DNA of 64,000 nucleotides from Actinacidiphila glaucinigra (GCF_900188405.1 NZ_FZOF01000009.1:186001-250000), one strand, 5' to 3'; shown: positions 8,773 to 20,396, counted from the first letter of the stretch. Made by a program: numbers and translations. Notes: generated from the letters alone by a model not told the origin.

Positions 8773-9846
8773 TCACAGCTCCTTGCGGAAAGCCTCCGCC
8801 GTGCGGATCAGGACGTCGTTGGCGGCCTCCTCGCCGACCGTGATCCGCACGCCCTCCCCCGCGAACGGACGGACGGTGACGCCGGCCCGCTCGCAGGCCG
8901 CGGCGAAGTCGGTCGTGCGCTCCCCCAGCCGCAGCCACACGAAGTTGGCGTGCGTCTCCGGCACCGTCCAGCCCTGCGCGGTCAGCCGGTCGAACACCCG
9001 GGTGCGCTCGCCGACCAGCGCGTCGACCCGCTCCAGCAGCGCCGCCTCCGCACGCAGCGAGGCCACCGCCGCGTCCTGGGCGAGCTGGCTCACACCGAAG
9101 GGGACGGCCGTCTTGCGCAGCGCCGCGGCGACCGGCTCGTGCGCGATCGCGAACCCCACGCGCAGTCCGGCGAGCCCGTACGCCTTGGAGAAGGTGCGCA
9201 GCACCGCCACGTTGGGACGGTCGCGGTAGACCTCGACGCCGTCCGGGACCTCGGGGTCGCGGATGAACTCCTTGTACGCCTCGTCCAGCACGACCAGCAC
9301 GTCCGGCGGGACGCGGTCCAGGAAGCGCTCCAGCGCCTCCCGGCGGACCACCGTGCCGGTGGGGTTGTTGGGGTTGCAGACGAAGATCAGCCTTGTCCGG
9401 TCGGTGATCGCCGCGGCCATCGCGTCAAGGTCGTGCGTCTCGCCCGCGTCGAGCGGCACGCGTACCGAGGCCGCGCCGGTGATCTGCGTGATGATCGGAT
9501 AGGCCTCGAAGGACCGCCAGGCGTAGATCACCTCGTCACCCGGGCCCGCGGTCGACTGCAGCAACTGCTGCGCGACACCCACCGAACCGGTGCCCGTCGC
9601 GATGTGCTCCTCCGGCACGCCGAAGCGGTGCGCCAGCTCTGCGTGGAGGGCCGTGCACGCCATGTCCGGGTAGCGGTTGAAGTTCTCCGCGGCGGCGGTG
9701 GCCGCCTCCAGGACACCGGGCAGCGGCGCGTAGGGGTTCTCGTTGGAGGACAGCTTGTAAGCGGTCACTCCCTCTTCCACGGCCGGGGGTCTGCCCGGCT
9801 TGTACGTGGGGATGCCGTCCAGTTCGCGGCGCAGTTTGGGGCTCAT
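8773..9846 (-). CDS. hisC: Histidinol-phosphate aminotransferase
   Basis: This 357-residue class I/II PLP aminotransferase most likely converts imidazole-acetol phosphate to histidinol phosphate. The N-terminal [14 protein letters not shown] and the PLP-lysine motif [16 protein letters not shown] (near residue 215) are typical of HisC, and [13 protein letters not shown] is also present. The ATG at 9846 ([18 protein letters not shown]) gives the family's usual N-terminus; the open frame continues far upstream without support. It is outside a his operon, so a role as a broader aromatic-type aminotransferase is possible. Confidence 0.9.
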   Translation of the reverse strand: MSPKLRRELDGIPTYKPGRPPAVEEGVTAYKLSSNENPYAPLPGVLEAATAAAENFNRYPDMACTALHAELAHRFGVPEEHIATGTGSVGVAQQLLQSTAGPGDEVIYAWRSFEAYPIITQITGAASVRVPLDAGETHDLDAMAAAITDRTRLIFVCNPNNPTGTVVRREALERFLDRVPPDVLVVLDEAYKEFIRDPEVPDGVEVYRDRPNVAVLRTFSKAYGLAGLRVGFAIAHEPVAAALRKTAVPFGVSQLAQDAAVASLRAEAALLERVDALVGERTRVFDRLTAQGWTVPETHANFVWLRLGERTTDFAAACERAGVTVRPFAGEGVRITVGEEAANDVLIRTAEAFRKEL

Positions 9847-10184
9847 GCCCCACACCATACGAGCGCCCGCCCGGCCGGGGGAGGCCTTGCGGCACACGGG
9901 CTCGCGGCGGGGGCTCACGGGGAACGGTGCAGGTGGTGCGACGCACTGCGCGCCGGTGGCGCGCGCGGTGGCGCGCATCCCTCGTAGGGGTGAGTTGATG
10001 GCTGCGCACCCCGCGCGGCGCGGGGCGGGCGGCACCCCGTAACGGCCCGGTAACCTGCGGTAGGAACCGGCCACCACCTGCGCTTTCCCGGCCACGCCGG
10101 GCGCCGCGGGCGGGGAAACGTATCTGTCAACGGCTTCTCCGGCACCCCGCGAAAGGACCACCCGACCCCTACTATCACCACGCC
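9847..10184. other. Intergenic region, hisC / LacI regulator
   Basis: This 338-bp divergent gap holds the promoters of both neighbours. TACTAT at 10170-10175 lies 9 nt before the LacI-type gene's ATG and no Shine-Dalgarno site is near, so that message may be leaderless. I see no gene or structured RNA here. Confidence 0.5.
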
Positions 10185-11285
10185 ATGACAGCAGCAGGGA
10201 AGCACCAGGCGAGCCGGCCCGTCGGACGCCGGCTGGAGCGGGCCGGCATCAGGGACGTGGCCGCCGCGGCCGGGGTCTCGATCACCACCGTCTCCGACGC
10301 GCTCAACGGCAAGGGCCGACTGCCCGACGCCACCCGCCGCCACGTCCGCGAGGTCGCCGACCGGCTGGGGTACCGCCCCTCCGCCGCCGCCCGCACGCTG
10401 CGCACCGGGAGGTCCGGGCTGATCGGCCTGACCGTGACGACGTACGGGGAAGAGCCCTTCACCTTCACCGAGTTCGCCTACTTCGCCGAGATGGCCCGGG
10501 CCGCCACCTCCGCCGCGCTCGCCCGCGGATACGCCCTGGTCATCCTGCCGGCCTCCTCCCGCCACGACGTGTGGAGCAACGTCGCGCTGGACGGCACGGT
10601 CGTGATCGACCCCTCCGACCACGACCCGATGGTCACCGAGCTGGTGCGGCAGGGCATCCCCGTGGTCAGCGACGGCCGCCCGACCGGCAGCCTGCCCGTG
10701 CAGGCCTGGGTCGACAACGACCACGAGGCCGCCGTGCTCGGCATCCTGGAGCACCTCGCCGAGGCCGGGGCCCGCAGGATCGGACTGCTCACCGGCACCA
10801 GCACCGACACCTACACCCGGCTGTCCACCACCGCCTACCTGCAGTGGTGCGAGCGGATCGGCCAGGAACCCGTCGTCGAGGCCTACCCCGCCCACGACCC
10901 GTGCGCCGGCGCCGTCGCCGCGGACCGCCTGCTCGCCCGGCCCGACCGCCCCGACGCGGTCTACGGCCTCTTCGACCCCAACGGCACCGACCTGCTCGCC
11001 GCCGCCCGCCGCTACGGGCTGCGCGTACCCGAGGACCTCCTGCTGGTCTGCTGCAGCGAGAGCATGGTCTACGCGACGACCGAGCCGCCGATCACCACGC
11101 TCTCCCTCAAACCGGGCAGGATCGGCACCGCGGTCGTCCAGCTGCTCATCGACGCCATCGAAGGGGTGGACGCGGGCCGGCCGGTGCAGCAGGTCATGCC
11201 GACCGACCTGATCGTGCGCACGTCCTCCCAGCGGCGCTCGCCGCGCACCACCGTCAGCCCGCCCCGGGGACCCGCGGGAGAATAG
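10185..11285 (+). CDS. LacI-family transcriptional regulator
   Basis: This 366-residue repressor starts with a LacI helix-turn-helix, [23 protein letters not shown] (about residues 22-44), followed by the hinge region [20 protein letters not shown] periplasmic-binding-protein-like ligand domain occupies residues 80-345, so the inducer is probably a sugar or similar small molecule. No sugar transport or catabolic genes are beside it, so its targets are unknown. The TACTAT box close to the ATG suggests leaderless translation. Confidence 0.9.
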   Translation: MTAAGKHQASRPVGRRLERAGIRDVAAAAGVSITTVSDALNGKGRLPDATRRHVREVADRLGYRPSAAARTLRTGRSGLIGLTVTTYGEEPFTFTEFAYFAEMARAATSAALARGYALVILPASSRHDVWSNVALDGTVVIDPSDHDPMVTELVRQGIPVVSDGRPTGSLPVQAWVDNDHEAAVLGILEHLAEAGARRIGLLTGTSTDTYTRLSTTAYLQWCERIGQEPVVEAYPAHDPCAGAVAADRLLARPDRPDAVYGLFDPNGTDLLAAARRYGLRVPEDLLLVCCSESMVYATTEPPITTLSLKPGRIGTAVVQLLIDAIEGVDAGRPVQQVMPTDLIVRTSSQRRSPRTTVSPPRGPAGE

Positions 11286-11426
11286 GAACGGGCGCTTCCG
11301 GGGCGAGAAGAGCCCGCCCCGGGTGGATTTGTCCGCGCCGGATGAAATCGCTATCAGCAGGTGTGTCACGCCACGACATCGTCATTCCTATGATGGGCGG
11401 ATGGTGGCGCGACGGTGGAGGGGTCG

Positions 11427-12497
11427 ATGACTCAGGGGGCAGGTCAGGGACCCATGCCCGGTACCTCGTACGGCTGGTCTCAGGACCCCGCGGAGGCGGT
11501 GGCGCACGGCGCGCCCATGACGTCGTCGGTGCACCCCGCCGACGCCGTCGGGGCTCCGGCTCCGCCCGGACATCCGGCCGAGCACGAACAGACCATGATC
11601 GACGAGCAGATGATGCCGCCGGAGTACACGCCCACACAGCGCGACCTCCCGGTGGTCACCGCGGCCGACACCCAGGCACTCGGCCCGCTCTACGTCGTCG
11701 GCGACATCCACGGCTACGTGGACCGGCTGCGTGAGGCCCTGTACGCGACCGGGCTGATCGACTCCGAGGCCCACTGGGCGGCCGGCAACGCCCGCCTGTG
11801 GTTCCTCGGCGACTTCACCGACCGCGGCCCCGACGGCATCGGCGTGATCGAGCTCGTCATGCAGCTGTCCGCGGAGGCCGCCGCTGCCGGCGGCTACGCC
11901 AGGGCCCTCATGGGCAACCACGAACTACTCCTGCTCGGCGCCCACCGCTTCGGCGACACCCCGGTGAACTCCGCGGCCGGCACCGCCTCCTTCCTCGCCG
12001 CCTGGCGCCTCAACGGCGGCCAGACCAGCGACATGGAGCGGCTGCAGGACCACCACGTCGCCTGGATGTCCCGGCTGGACGCGGCCGCCCTCACCGACGG
12101 CCATCTGCTGCTGCACTCCGACACCACCGCGTACCTGGAGTACGGCACCACCATCGACGCGATGAACGACGCCGTCACGGGCATCCTGCAGCGCGGCGAC
12201 GCCGACGAGTGCTGGGAGCTGTTCCGCAAGTTCACCCGGCGCTTCGCCTTCCGCGGCGAGTCCGGGCCGCAGGCCGCCCGCGAACTGCTGGACACCTACG
12301 GCGGCCACCGCGTCGTGCACGGTCACAGCCCCATCCCGTACCTGCTCGGCGAGCCCGGCGCGGAACCCGGCACCGAGCAGCCGGACCGCTCCGCGGTCGT
12401 CGAGGGACCGCACGTGTACGCGGAGGACCTGGCGGTGGCCATGGACGGCGGGGTGACCATGGACGGCAAACTCCTGGTCGCACAGCTGCCGTTGTAG
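11427..12497 (+). CDS. Calcineurin-like metallophosphoesterase
   Basis: This 356-residue protein has a Pro/Gly-rich disordered N-terminus of about 75 residues, then a PPP-type metallophosphatase domain. Metal-binding motifs appear in order: VVGDIHGY, FLGDFTDRGPD, MGNHELLL and, near the C-terminus, VHGHSPIPYL. It is probably a Ser/Thr or other phosphoprotein phosphatase in the cytosol. ATG 11427 is chosen because GGAGGGG ends 3 nt before it; a GTG at 11415 lies within or before that site. Confidence 0.9.
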   Translation: MTQGAGQGPMPGTSYGWSQDPAEAVAHGAPMTSSVHPADAVGAPAPPGHPAEHEQTMIDEQMMPPEYTPTQRDLPVVTAADTQALGPLYVVGDIHGYVDRLREALYATGLIDSEAHWAAGNARLWFLGDFTDRGPDGIGVIELVMQLSAEAAAAGGYARALMGNHELLLLGAHRFGDTPVNSAAGTASFLAAWRLNGGQTSDMERLQDHHVAWMSRLDAAALTDGHLLLHSDTTAYLEYGTTIDAMNDAVTGILQRGDADECWELFRKFTRRFAFRGESGPQAARELLDTYGGHRVVHGHSPIPYLLGEPGAEPGTEQPDRSAVVEGPHVYAEDLAVAMDGGVTMDGKLLVAQLPL

Positions 12498-12658
12498 ACC
12501 CCGAAACCCCCATTTTCCGGAAACACTCTGTCACCGCGTCACCTCCGCGCTCTACCATCGGGATATCCGTAGGCAGCTTCTCCTCCGCTTCCGCCCAGCC
12601 GGACCGGACCTTCGTCCTTCGTGAACCCCGGGAGGAACCGGAGACGGAGCATCGGGGG

Positions 12659-13525
12659 ATGCACATGAACAGCGCTCCACACCTGCTGACCGAGGACCGC
12701 CCGGAATTCGAGCGAGCCCTCGACACGGCTCTGCACTCGGAGGGCACGCGGGCCGCCCTCGCCGAGGCGCGGAACCGCCTCAACGCCGAGCAGTTGCGCA
12801 CCATGGCGCTCAACGCGGCCGAGCCCATCTCGGCCTGCGCCGCGCCCGAGTACGAGCAGTTCGTCAAGGTCCGCGAGGCCTTCGCGGAACAGCGCCGGGA
12901 GGCACGCGCCGCGACCGTGCCGGGCCTCGGCTACGCGGCCGCGGCGGCCCCGGTCGCCGCGGACGGCTCGGGGGCCGGGCTGTTCGCCGTCGTCGCCGTG
13001 CTCACACCGATCCTGGCGGGCACGGCCGCCGTCATCTTCCTGGTGCTCGGGTACGCCCTGCGCTTCGGGCACCCCGAACCGGCGATCGCCCAGCCGCTGC
13101 GGCAGGCCGGCTGGCTCTTCGCGGCCGTCGCCGTCTGCGGCATCGTCATCGGCATGGTCGGGCTGCTGCTCACCGCGCTGCGCAACGGCTCCACCGCTCT
13201 CCACGACCCTCCCGGCGACGAGCCCCGCGACGTCGCCCTCGCCCGCGAGCTGTGGCGCCGGGCCCTGGTCGAACGGGGACTGCAGCCCTTCCTCGACGAC
13301 GCCCTCGCCAAGGCCGCCGGTGCGGCCCCCACAGCGCCGACCGCCCCCTCCGCGGCCACCGGCGGCAACCCCCGCATGCCGCGGCTCGGTTACTCCCGCC
13401 CCGACTTCTCCAGCCCCGGCCACGAGTCCTCCCCCGAACCCGGGGACCGCTTCACCAGCCCCGACTTCACCAGCCCGGACTTCTCCAGCCCCGACTTCGG
13501 CGGCCCCGACCACAGACCCGACTGA
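12659..13525 (+). CDS. Membrane protein with C-terminal SPDF repeats
   Basis: The function of this 288-residue protein is not recognised. The N-terminal 100 residues are soluble and rich in Ala and charged residues. Two hydrophobic segments follow (AVVAVLTPILAGTAAVIFLV and a second near WLFAAVAVCGIVIGMVG). The soluble tail ends in near-identical tetrapeptide repeats of the type (F)(T/S)SPDF, at about residues 258-282, which look disordered. ATG 12665 is an equally good start, since GGGGG lies 6 nt upstream of it. The preceding 160 bp carries a leader with no gene. Confidence 0.72.
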   Translation: MHMNSAPHLLTEDRPEFERALDTALHSEGTRAALAEARNRLNAEQLRTMALNAAEPISACAAPEYEQFVKVREAFAEQRREARAATVPGLGYAAAAAPVAADGSGAGLFAVVAVLTPILAGTAAVIFLVLGYALRFGHPEPAIAQPLRQAGWLFAAVAVCGIVIGMVGLLLTALRNGSTALHDPPGDEPRDVALARELWRRALVERGLQPFLDDALAKAAGAAPTAPTAPSAATGGNPRMPRLGYSRPDFSSPGHESSPEPGDRFTSPDFTSPDFSSPDFGGPDHRPD

Positions 13526-13572
13526 CCCGGCGGACCCGGGGCGTTGTCGTACCCCGGTGCCACAGTGCGGGC

Positions 13573-14145
13573 ATGGACACCGACCGGTTCTGGCAGCTGA
13601 TCGACTCCGCCCGCGCCACGGCGGCGGCCGACGGCGAGCCCTTCGACGAGGCGCTGGTGCGCCTGCTGACCGAACGGCCGCGCCAGGAGATCCTGGAGTA
13701 CGCGGAACGCTTCGACGCACTGCACGACGCCCTGTACCGCTGGGACGTCTGGGCCGCCGCCTACCTCATAGGCGGCGGTTGCTCCGACGACTCCTTCATC
13801 GACTTCCGCGCCGGGGTGATCGCCCAGGGCCGCGACTGGTACGACCGTGTGGCGGCCGCGCCGGACAGCCTGGCCGGTCACCCCACCGTGGTCGCGGCCG
13901 CACGGGACGGGAACGACGACGCCCTGTTCCACGAGGAGGTCAACTACGCCGCCGCCGAGGCCTTCGAGCGCCTCACCGGCGACCGGGACTCCTTCTGGAC
14001 CGCCTGGGCCGCCCACCGGCCCGCCGGGACCGAGGCCCGGGCCGAGCCGGACATGGGCGAGGACTTCGACTTCGACGACGACGCCGAGATGCACCGCCGC
14101 CTGCCCCGCCTGGCCGCTCTGCACATCGGCCCCGAGATTGCCTAG
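13573..14145 (+). CDS. DUF4240 domain protein
   Basis: This 190-residue soluble protein has the features I associate with DUF4240: the opening MDTDRFWQLIDSAR, the central WDVWAAAYLIGGGCSDDSFIDFRAGVIAQGRD and the later HEEVNYAAAEAFERLTG. Its biochemical role is unknown. The acidic tail (DFDFDDDAE) is typical of the group. It ends against a strong terminator and converges on thiC. Confidence 0.8.
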   Translation: MDTDRFWQLIDSARATAAADGEPFDEALVRLLTERPRQEILEYAERFDALHDALYRWDVWAAAYLIGGGCSDDSFIDFRAGVIAQGRDWYDRVAAAPDSLAGHPTVVAAARDGNDDALFHEEVNYAAAEAFERLTGDRDSFWTAWAAHRPAGTEARAEPDMGEDFDFDDDAEMHRRLPRLAALHIGPEIA

Positions 14146-14163
14146 AGGCGGCCGGGGGTACCT

Positions 14164-14202
14164 GATCCTGCGGCGGCCCGCCGGGCGGGCCGCCGCAGGA
14201 TC
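14164..14202. terminator. Bidirectional terminator, DUF4240 / thiC
   Basis: A perfect 18-bp stem (14164-14181 with 14185-14202) and a 3-nt loop lie between two convergent genes. Confidence 0.9.
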
Positions 14203-14207
14203 GCGGG

Positions 14208-16065
<1,858 letters not shown>

Positions 16066-16134
16066 TTGCAAAGGTGCCTCAACGCTAGCGGGTCCTCGCT
16101 GACGCACACCAGAGGGTGTTGCGATGATCGGGCC

Positions 16135-17433
16135 GTGGACTCCTCTCAGCCGCACACGCAAGCCCATGGTCACGGACACGGTCACGGCCCGGTGCCGCCG
16201 GTCTCCCGGCACCTGCGCAAGGTCATCGCCGCCGTCCTGATCCCCTTCGTCGCGGCCGTGGTGGCCGGGCTGGTGGTGCTGTGGCCGGGCGGCGTGCCGA
16301 AGCACGAGCGCAGCGGCGTCGGCTTCGACCAGCAGACGCAGTCCGGGCGGGTGGTGAAGGTCGAGGACGTCAAGTGCTCCGACGTCAACGCCGAACCGGA
16401 CACCGGAGCAGCGCCCTCCCCCGGCCCGGCGTCGGCGCCTTCGGGTCCTGCGGTCTGCGAGCGCGCGACCATCGAGGTGGTCTCGGGCAAGGACGCGGGC
16501 CGCACCTTCACCGAGATCGTGCAGCCGACCCAGACGCGGCACTACACGAAGGGCCAGAAGGTGCTGCTGGCGTACGCGCCGCAGGCGCCGCGCGAACTGC
16601 AGTACTCGGTGACCGACGTCGACCGGGCCTTCCCCCTGTGGCTGCTGGCCGGGATCTTCGCCGCGGTGGTGATCGTGGTCGGGCGGCTGCGCGGGGTCCT
16701 GGCGCTGATCGCGCTGGTCATCAGCTTCGCGGTGCTGACGCTGTTCATCCTCCCGGCGATCCTGCACGGCAGCAATCCGCTGCTGGTGGCGGTGATCGGG
16801 GGCAGCGCCATCATGCTGATCGCGCTCTACATGTGCCACGGCCTCAACGCCCGTACCTCGGTGGCGGTCCTGGGCACCCTGTGCTCGCTGCTGCTGATCG
16901 GCGTCCTCGGCTCGGTCTTCATCGACTGGGCGCTGCTGAGCGGCAACACCTCGGACGAGACCGGGCTGATCCACTCCCTCTACCCGGACATCGAGATCCG
17001 CGGCCTGCTGCTGGCGGGCATCATCATCGGTTCGCTGGGCGTCCTGGACGACGTGACGGTCACCCAGACCTCGGCGGTGTGGGAGCTGCGCGAGGCGGAC
17101 CCGGGGGCGAGCCGGCGCCGGCTGTACTCGGCGGCCATGCGGATCGGGCGGGACCACATCGCCTCGGTCGTCAACACCCTGGTGCTGGCTTACGCGGGCG
17201 CGGCGCTGCCGCTGCTGCTGCTCTTCTCCATCGCGGAGCGCGGGGTGCTGGCGGTGGCGGGCAGCGAACTGGTCGCCGAGGAGATCGTGCGGACCCTGGT
17301 GGGCAGCATCGGCCTGGTGGTGGCGGTGCCGCTGACGACCGCGCTGGCCGTCCTGGTGGTGTCGGCGGACCGCGGCAGCGGCGACACTGTTCCCGCGGGC
17401 ACCGGTCGCGGACACCGGCGCCGCGCCAAGTGA
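16135..17433 (+). CDS. YibE/F family membrane protein
   Basis: This 432-residue protein has a His-rich N-terminus (HGHGHGHG), one N-terminal membrane helix, an extracytoplasmic domain of about 120 residues, then about seven membrane helices. The conserved block DIEIRGLLLAGIIIGSLGVLDDVTVTQTSAVWEL is typical of YibE/F, whose function is not firmly known. The start is GTG 16135; open frame upstream of this runs into the divergent thiC leader. It is followed by an NfeD-like protein 13 bp later, so the membrane proteins here may be coexpressed. Confidence 0.87.
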   Translation: MDSSQPHTQAHGHGHGHGPVPPVSRHLRKVIAAVLIPFVAAVVAGLVVLWPGGVPKHERSGVGFDQQTQSGRVVKVEDVKCSDVNAEPDTGAAPSPGPASAPSGPAVCERATIEVVSGKDAGRTFTEIVQPTQTRHYTKGQKVLLAYAPQAPRELQYSVTDVDRAFPLWLLAGIFAAVVIVVGRLRGVLALIALVISFAVLTLFILPAILHGSNPLLVAVIGGSAIMLIALYMCHGLNARTSVAVLGTLCSLLLIGVLGSVFIDWALLSGNTSDETGLIHSLYPDIEIRGLLLAGIIIGSLGVLDDVTVTQTSAVWELREADPGASRRRLYSAAMRIGRDHIASVVNTLVLAYAGAALPLLLLFSIAERGVLAVAGSELVAEEIVRTLVGSIGLVVAVPLTTALAVLVVSADRGSGDTVPAGTGRGHRRRAK

Positions 17434-17446
17434 GCCGGGAGGGGAC

Positions 17447-17647
17447 GTGGTCGGACTGCAGGGCCGGGTGACCGGGACGGTCGGGCCGGGGCTGGTCGGT
17501 GAGGTGATCGTGCACGTCCGGGGCGGTGCCGAGGCGTTCCTGGCGTACCCGGCGACGGCCGGCGAGCGCATCGAGAAGGGCACGGTCGTGGTGGTCGTGG
17601 AGCACCTGCCGCCGCGCACCGTGTACGTGGCCCCCGCGTACGGCTGA
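17447..17647 (+). CDS. Stand-alone NfeD-like OB-fold protein
   Basis: This 66-residue protein starts at GTG 17447 behind GGGAGGGG. It is a beta-rich domain (GRVTGTVGPGLVGEVIVHVRGG ... GTVVVVVEHLPPRTVYVAPAYG) resembling the soluble C-terminal OB fold of NfeD proteins. The usual NfeD membrane helices are absent. NfeD proteins pair with flotillins and a flotillin gene follows 120 bp downstream, which supports the assignment. Both parts of the inference rest on recall. Confidence 0.7.
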   Translation: MVGLQGRVTGTVGPGLVGEVIVHVRGGAEAFLAYPATAGERIEKGTVVVVVEHLPPRTVYVAPAYG

Positions 17648-17767
17648 GCGGAGCGATCCGCTCCACGTCAAGAAAGCGACAAGGATCCGCCAGGACCTAC
17701 CGGACCGTCACCCGCAGGCGCACACTCCCGTACGCGGCCCCGATCGGGGCCATTCGTAAGGGGGCGT

Positions 17768-19243
17768 ATGCCGATGCTGATCGGCGTTGCGGCGGGCGGG
17801 GCGCTCGTCGCGATCATCATTCTGGTCGGCCTGTTCAGGCTCATGTGGCGGGTCGCCGAGCCCAACGAGGCACTGGTCATCTCCGGGTCCAAGCACCGTA
17901 CGGACGGTGTGGGGGAGGGGATGGGATTCCGCATCGTCACGGGGCGGGGGACCCTGGTCATGCCCGGCGTCCAGGCGGTGCGCAGGCTCTCGCTCGACCT
18001 CAACGAGGCCGAGCTGAACGTGGACTGCGTCACCCAGCAGGGCATCCCGCTGAAGGTGCACGGCGTGGTCATCTTCAAGGTCGGCGACGACATGGTGTCG
18101 ATCGCCAACGCCGCACGGCGTTTCCTGGACCAGCAGAAGTTCATGCCCGAGCGGGTGCACAACGTCTTCGCCGGTCATCTGCGGTCCATCGTGGGCGGGC
18201 TGACGGTGGAGCAGATGATCCGGGACCGGGAGCGGCTGACCGCCGAGACCCGTGCGGCCTCGGGCTCGGAGATGGAGAAGCTCGGCCTGATCATCGACTC
18301 GCTGCAGATCCACGAGATCGTCGACCCGACCGGATACATCAACAACCTGGCCGCGCCGCACGCCGCGGCCGTCCAGCGTGACGCCCGCATCGCGCAGGCG
18401 GAGGCCGACCGGCTGGCCACCGAGGCCGAGCAGCAGGCCGCGGCCCGCATGGCCGAGGCGACCCGGGACAGCCAGATCCTGCAGGCCGGTTACATGGCCG
18501 AGCGGGACAAGGCCACCGCGTCCTCACGGCAGGCGGGCCCGCTCGCGGAGGCGGCGGCCCGGCAGGAGGTCGTCGTCCAGGAGACCCGGGTCGCCGAGCT
18601 GGAGGCCCAGCGGCGCGAGCAGCAGCTGCAGGCGGACGTCCGCAAGCCGGCGGACGCCTCCGCGTACGAGAAGCGGACCCTGGCCGAGGCCGAGCGCGAC
18701 GCGCGCATCTCGGCGGCCGAGGCGAAGGCCCGCGAGACCGAACTGGCCGCCGCCGCCGAGGCGAACCGCGTCAAGACGGCCGCGGCGGCGCAGGCGGAGC
18801 AGACCAGGGTCAGCGGTGAGGCGAGCGCCGCGGCCACCCGGGCCACGGGTGAGGCCGAGGCCGCCGCGACGCAGGCGCGGGGTCTGGCCGAGGCCGAGGC
18901 CGCGAAGGCCAGGGGTCTGGCCGAGGCCGAGTCGATCAAGGCGCGGGCGGCCGCCCTGGCGGAGAACCAGGAGGCGGTCGTCGCCCAGCAGCTGGCCGAG
19001 AACTGGCCGGAGATCGTCCGGGCGGGCGCCGAGGCCTTCGGCAACGTGGACCACATGGTGCTGCTGAACGGCGCCGACGGGATGTCGGAGATGTTCGCCA
19101 AGGCGCTCACCATGGGCGGCACCGGTCTGGGCCTGGCCCGTCAGCTGCTCGCCCAGATGAACGGCGCGACCGGCGCGGGCGGCGACGCGCCATCGAACGG
19201 TGCGGCGCCGCGGAGCCCGGAGCGCGTCCGGCTCCAGGACTGA
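17768..19243 (+). CDS. Flotillin (SPFH domain) protein
   Basis: This 491-residue protein has one N-terminal membrane anchor, an SPFH/band-7 domain (residues 30-210) and a long Ala/Glu-rich coiled coil. The coil (about residues 215-420) has AEAEAAKARGLAEAES-type repeats, a flotillin hallmark. Flotillins scaffold ordered membrane microdomains. The tail ends in a disordered Gly/Ala stretch. It is the last gene of the YibE/F-NfeD-flotillin group and ends at a strong terminator. Confidence 0.92.
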   Translation: MPMLIGVAAGGALVAIIILVGLFRLMWRVAEPNEALVISGSKHRTDGVGEGMGFRIVTGRGTLVMPGVQAVRRLSLDLNEAELNVDCVTQQGIPLKVHGVVIFKVGDDMVSIANAARRFLDQQKFMPERVHNVFAGHLRSIVGGLTVEQMIRDRERLTAETRAASGSEMEKLGLIIDSLQIHEIVDPTGYINNLAAPHAAAVQRDARIAQAEADRLATEAEQQAAARMAEATRDSQILQAGYMAERDKATASSRQAGPLAEAAARQEVVVQETRVAELEAQRREQQLQADVRKPADASAYEKRTLAEAERDARISAAEAKARETELAAAAEANRVKTAAAAQAEQTRVSGEASAAATRATGEAEAAATQARGLAEAEAAKARGLAEAESIKARAAALAENQEAVVAQQLAENWPEIVRAGAEAFGNVDHMVLLNGADGMSEMFAKALTMGGTGLGLARQLLAQMNGATGAGGDAPSNGAAPRSPERVRLQD

Positions 19244-19254
19244 GCGGCGCACGT

Positions 19255-19285
19255 CCCGTGGGGCCCGGCGACCGGGCCCCACGGG
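19255..19285. terminator. Bidirectional terminator, flotillin / DUF5326
   Basis: A perfect 14-bp stem (19255-19268 with 19272-19285) with a CGA loop separates convergent genes. Confidence 0.9.
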
Positions 19286-19286
19286 G

Positions 19287-19508
19287 TCACCACTTGTCGC
19301 GGGAGTCGCGGGAGTCGGACGAGGACGAGGTGAACTTCTTGACCACGTACACCAGTCCGCCGACCAGCGCCACGAAGACCAGCACCTTGAACAGCAGCCA
19401 GAACAGGAACCCGATCGCGCTGGCGATCATGCCGCCGAAGACCACGATCGCGATCACCGGCACCGCGACCCACTTGACCCACCAGGGCAGGCCCTCGAAG
19501 AGCTTCAC
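19287..19508 (-). CDS. DUF5326 small membrane protein
   Basis: This 73-residue protein has two membrane helices and the family opening LFEGLPWWVKWVAVPVIAIV, plus a Ser/Asp-rich tail. It corresponds to DUF5326, common in Streptomyces and of unknown function. GTG 19508 is chosen because GGAGGAGG lies just upstream; a longer frame starting at 19586 has no such site. Confidence 0.82.
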   Translation of the reverse strand: MKLFEGLPWWVKWVAVPVIAIVVFGGMIASAIGFLFWLLFKVLVFVALVGGLVYVVKKFTSSSSDSRDSRDKW

Positions 19509-19630
19509 CGTTTCCTCCTCCTTGTCGTCCTTCCGCTCCCAGGCTAGGGCCGCGGCGGTCCCCTGCGGAGGCCTCGCGGTCCCCATCCGTCCCTGACCCG
19601 CCCCCTACGGGAACCCGGGGGCGAAGGCCC

Positions 19631-19948
19631 TCAGGCCTCGGGGGGCGAGAAGACCACCAGGACCTTCAGGTCCTCGGTGACGTGGTGGAAGCGGTGCGGC
19701 GCCCCGGCCGGGACGTAGACCACGCTGCCGCGCGCGACGTGCGTCGTCTCCTCCCCCACGGTGATCAGCGCCCGGCCGCTCACGACCAGGTAGATCTCGT
19801 CCTGTGCGTGCGGTTTCTGCGGGTCGAGTTCCCCGGCCCGCAGGGCGTAGAGCCCGGCGGACATGTTCCGCTCGCGCAGGAAACTGAGGTACGCGCCCTC
19901 GTTGGCGGCCCGCTCGGCCTCCAGGTCGTCCAGCCGGAACACCTTCAC
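19631..19948 (-). CDS. Cupin-domain protein
   Basis: This 105-residue single cupin has a beta-barrel with the motif-1 pattern HAQDEIYLVVSGRALITVGEE and motif 2 VVYVPAGAPHRFHHV. The metal-binding His and Glu residues of a typical cupin appear intact. The substrate is unknown. It starts at GTG 19948, with GAGGGAG upstream, and is divergent from the phage-holin-type membrane gene. Confidence 0.85.
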   Translation of the reverse strand: MKVFRLDDLEAERAANEGAYLSFLRERNMSAGLYALRAGELDPQKPHAQDEIYLVVSGRALITVGEETTHVARGSVVYVPAGAPHRFHHVTEDLKVLVVFSPPEA

Positions 19949-20003
19949 TTGGCCGCTCCCTCACCTCTGTGCCTGTGCGATCACTTCTGCGACGATCTCA
20001 GCC

Positions 20004-20381
20004 ATGATGAACTTCGTCGTCAAGACGCTCGCGAACGCCGGGGCCCTGCTGGTGGCCATCTGGCTCGTGGGCAACATCACGCTCACCGGTGACGACACCG
20101 GGCACAGGGCCCTGACCCTCATCCTCGTCGCCCTGGTCTTCGGCGTGGTGAACTGGCTGGTGAAGCCGCTGGTGAAGCTGCTGTCGCTGCCGCTGCTCGT
20201 GCTCACCCTCGGGTTGTTCACGCTGATCGTGAACGCCCTGATGCTGCTGCTGACCTCCTGGATCTCCGGCAAGCTCGACCTCGACTTCCACGTCGAGGGC
20301 TTCTGGGCGGCGTTCCTCGGCGGCCTGATCATCAGCATCGTCTCCTGGGCCCTGAACATGGTCCTCCCGGACGAGGACTGA
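20004..20381 (+). CDS. Phage holin family / YvlD-type membrane protein
   Basis: This 125-residue protein has four predicted membrane helices and the conserved GVVNWLVKPLVKLLSLPLLVLTLGLFTLIVNALMLLL core of the four-helix YvlD/DUF360 family. Despite the family name, no phage genes are nearby, so it is a resident membrane protein of unknown role. ATG 20004 and ATG 20007 are adjacent alternatives. Confidence 0.86.
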   Translation: MMNFVVKTLANAGALLVAIWLVGNITLTGDDTGHRALTLILVALVFGVVNWLVKPLVKLLSLPLLVLTLGLFTLIVNALMLLLTSWISGKLDLDFHVEGFWAAFLGGLIISIVSWALNMVLPDED

Positions 20382-20396
20382 CCCCGGGGCTGCATC

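Noticed and set aside
11415-11426. GTG 11415 as the start of the metallophosphoesterase
   Set aside because: The ribosome binding site GGAGGGG lies after this codon and serves ATG 11427.
20004-20381. A phage remnant, from the 'phage holin family' label
   Set aside because: No other phage gene is near; the protein is a resident four-helix membrane protein.
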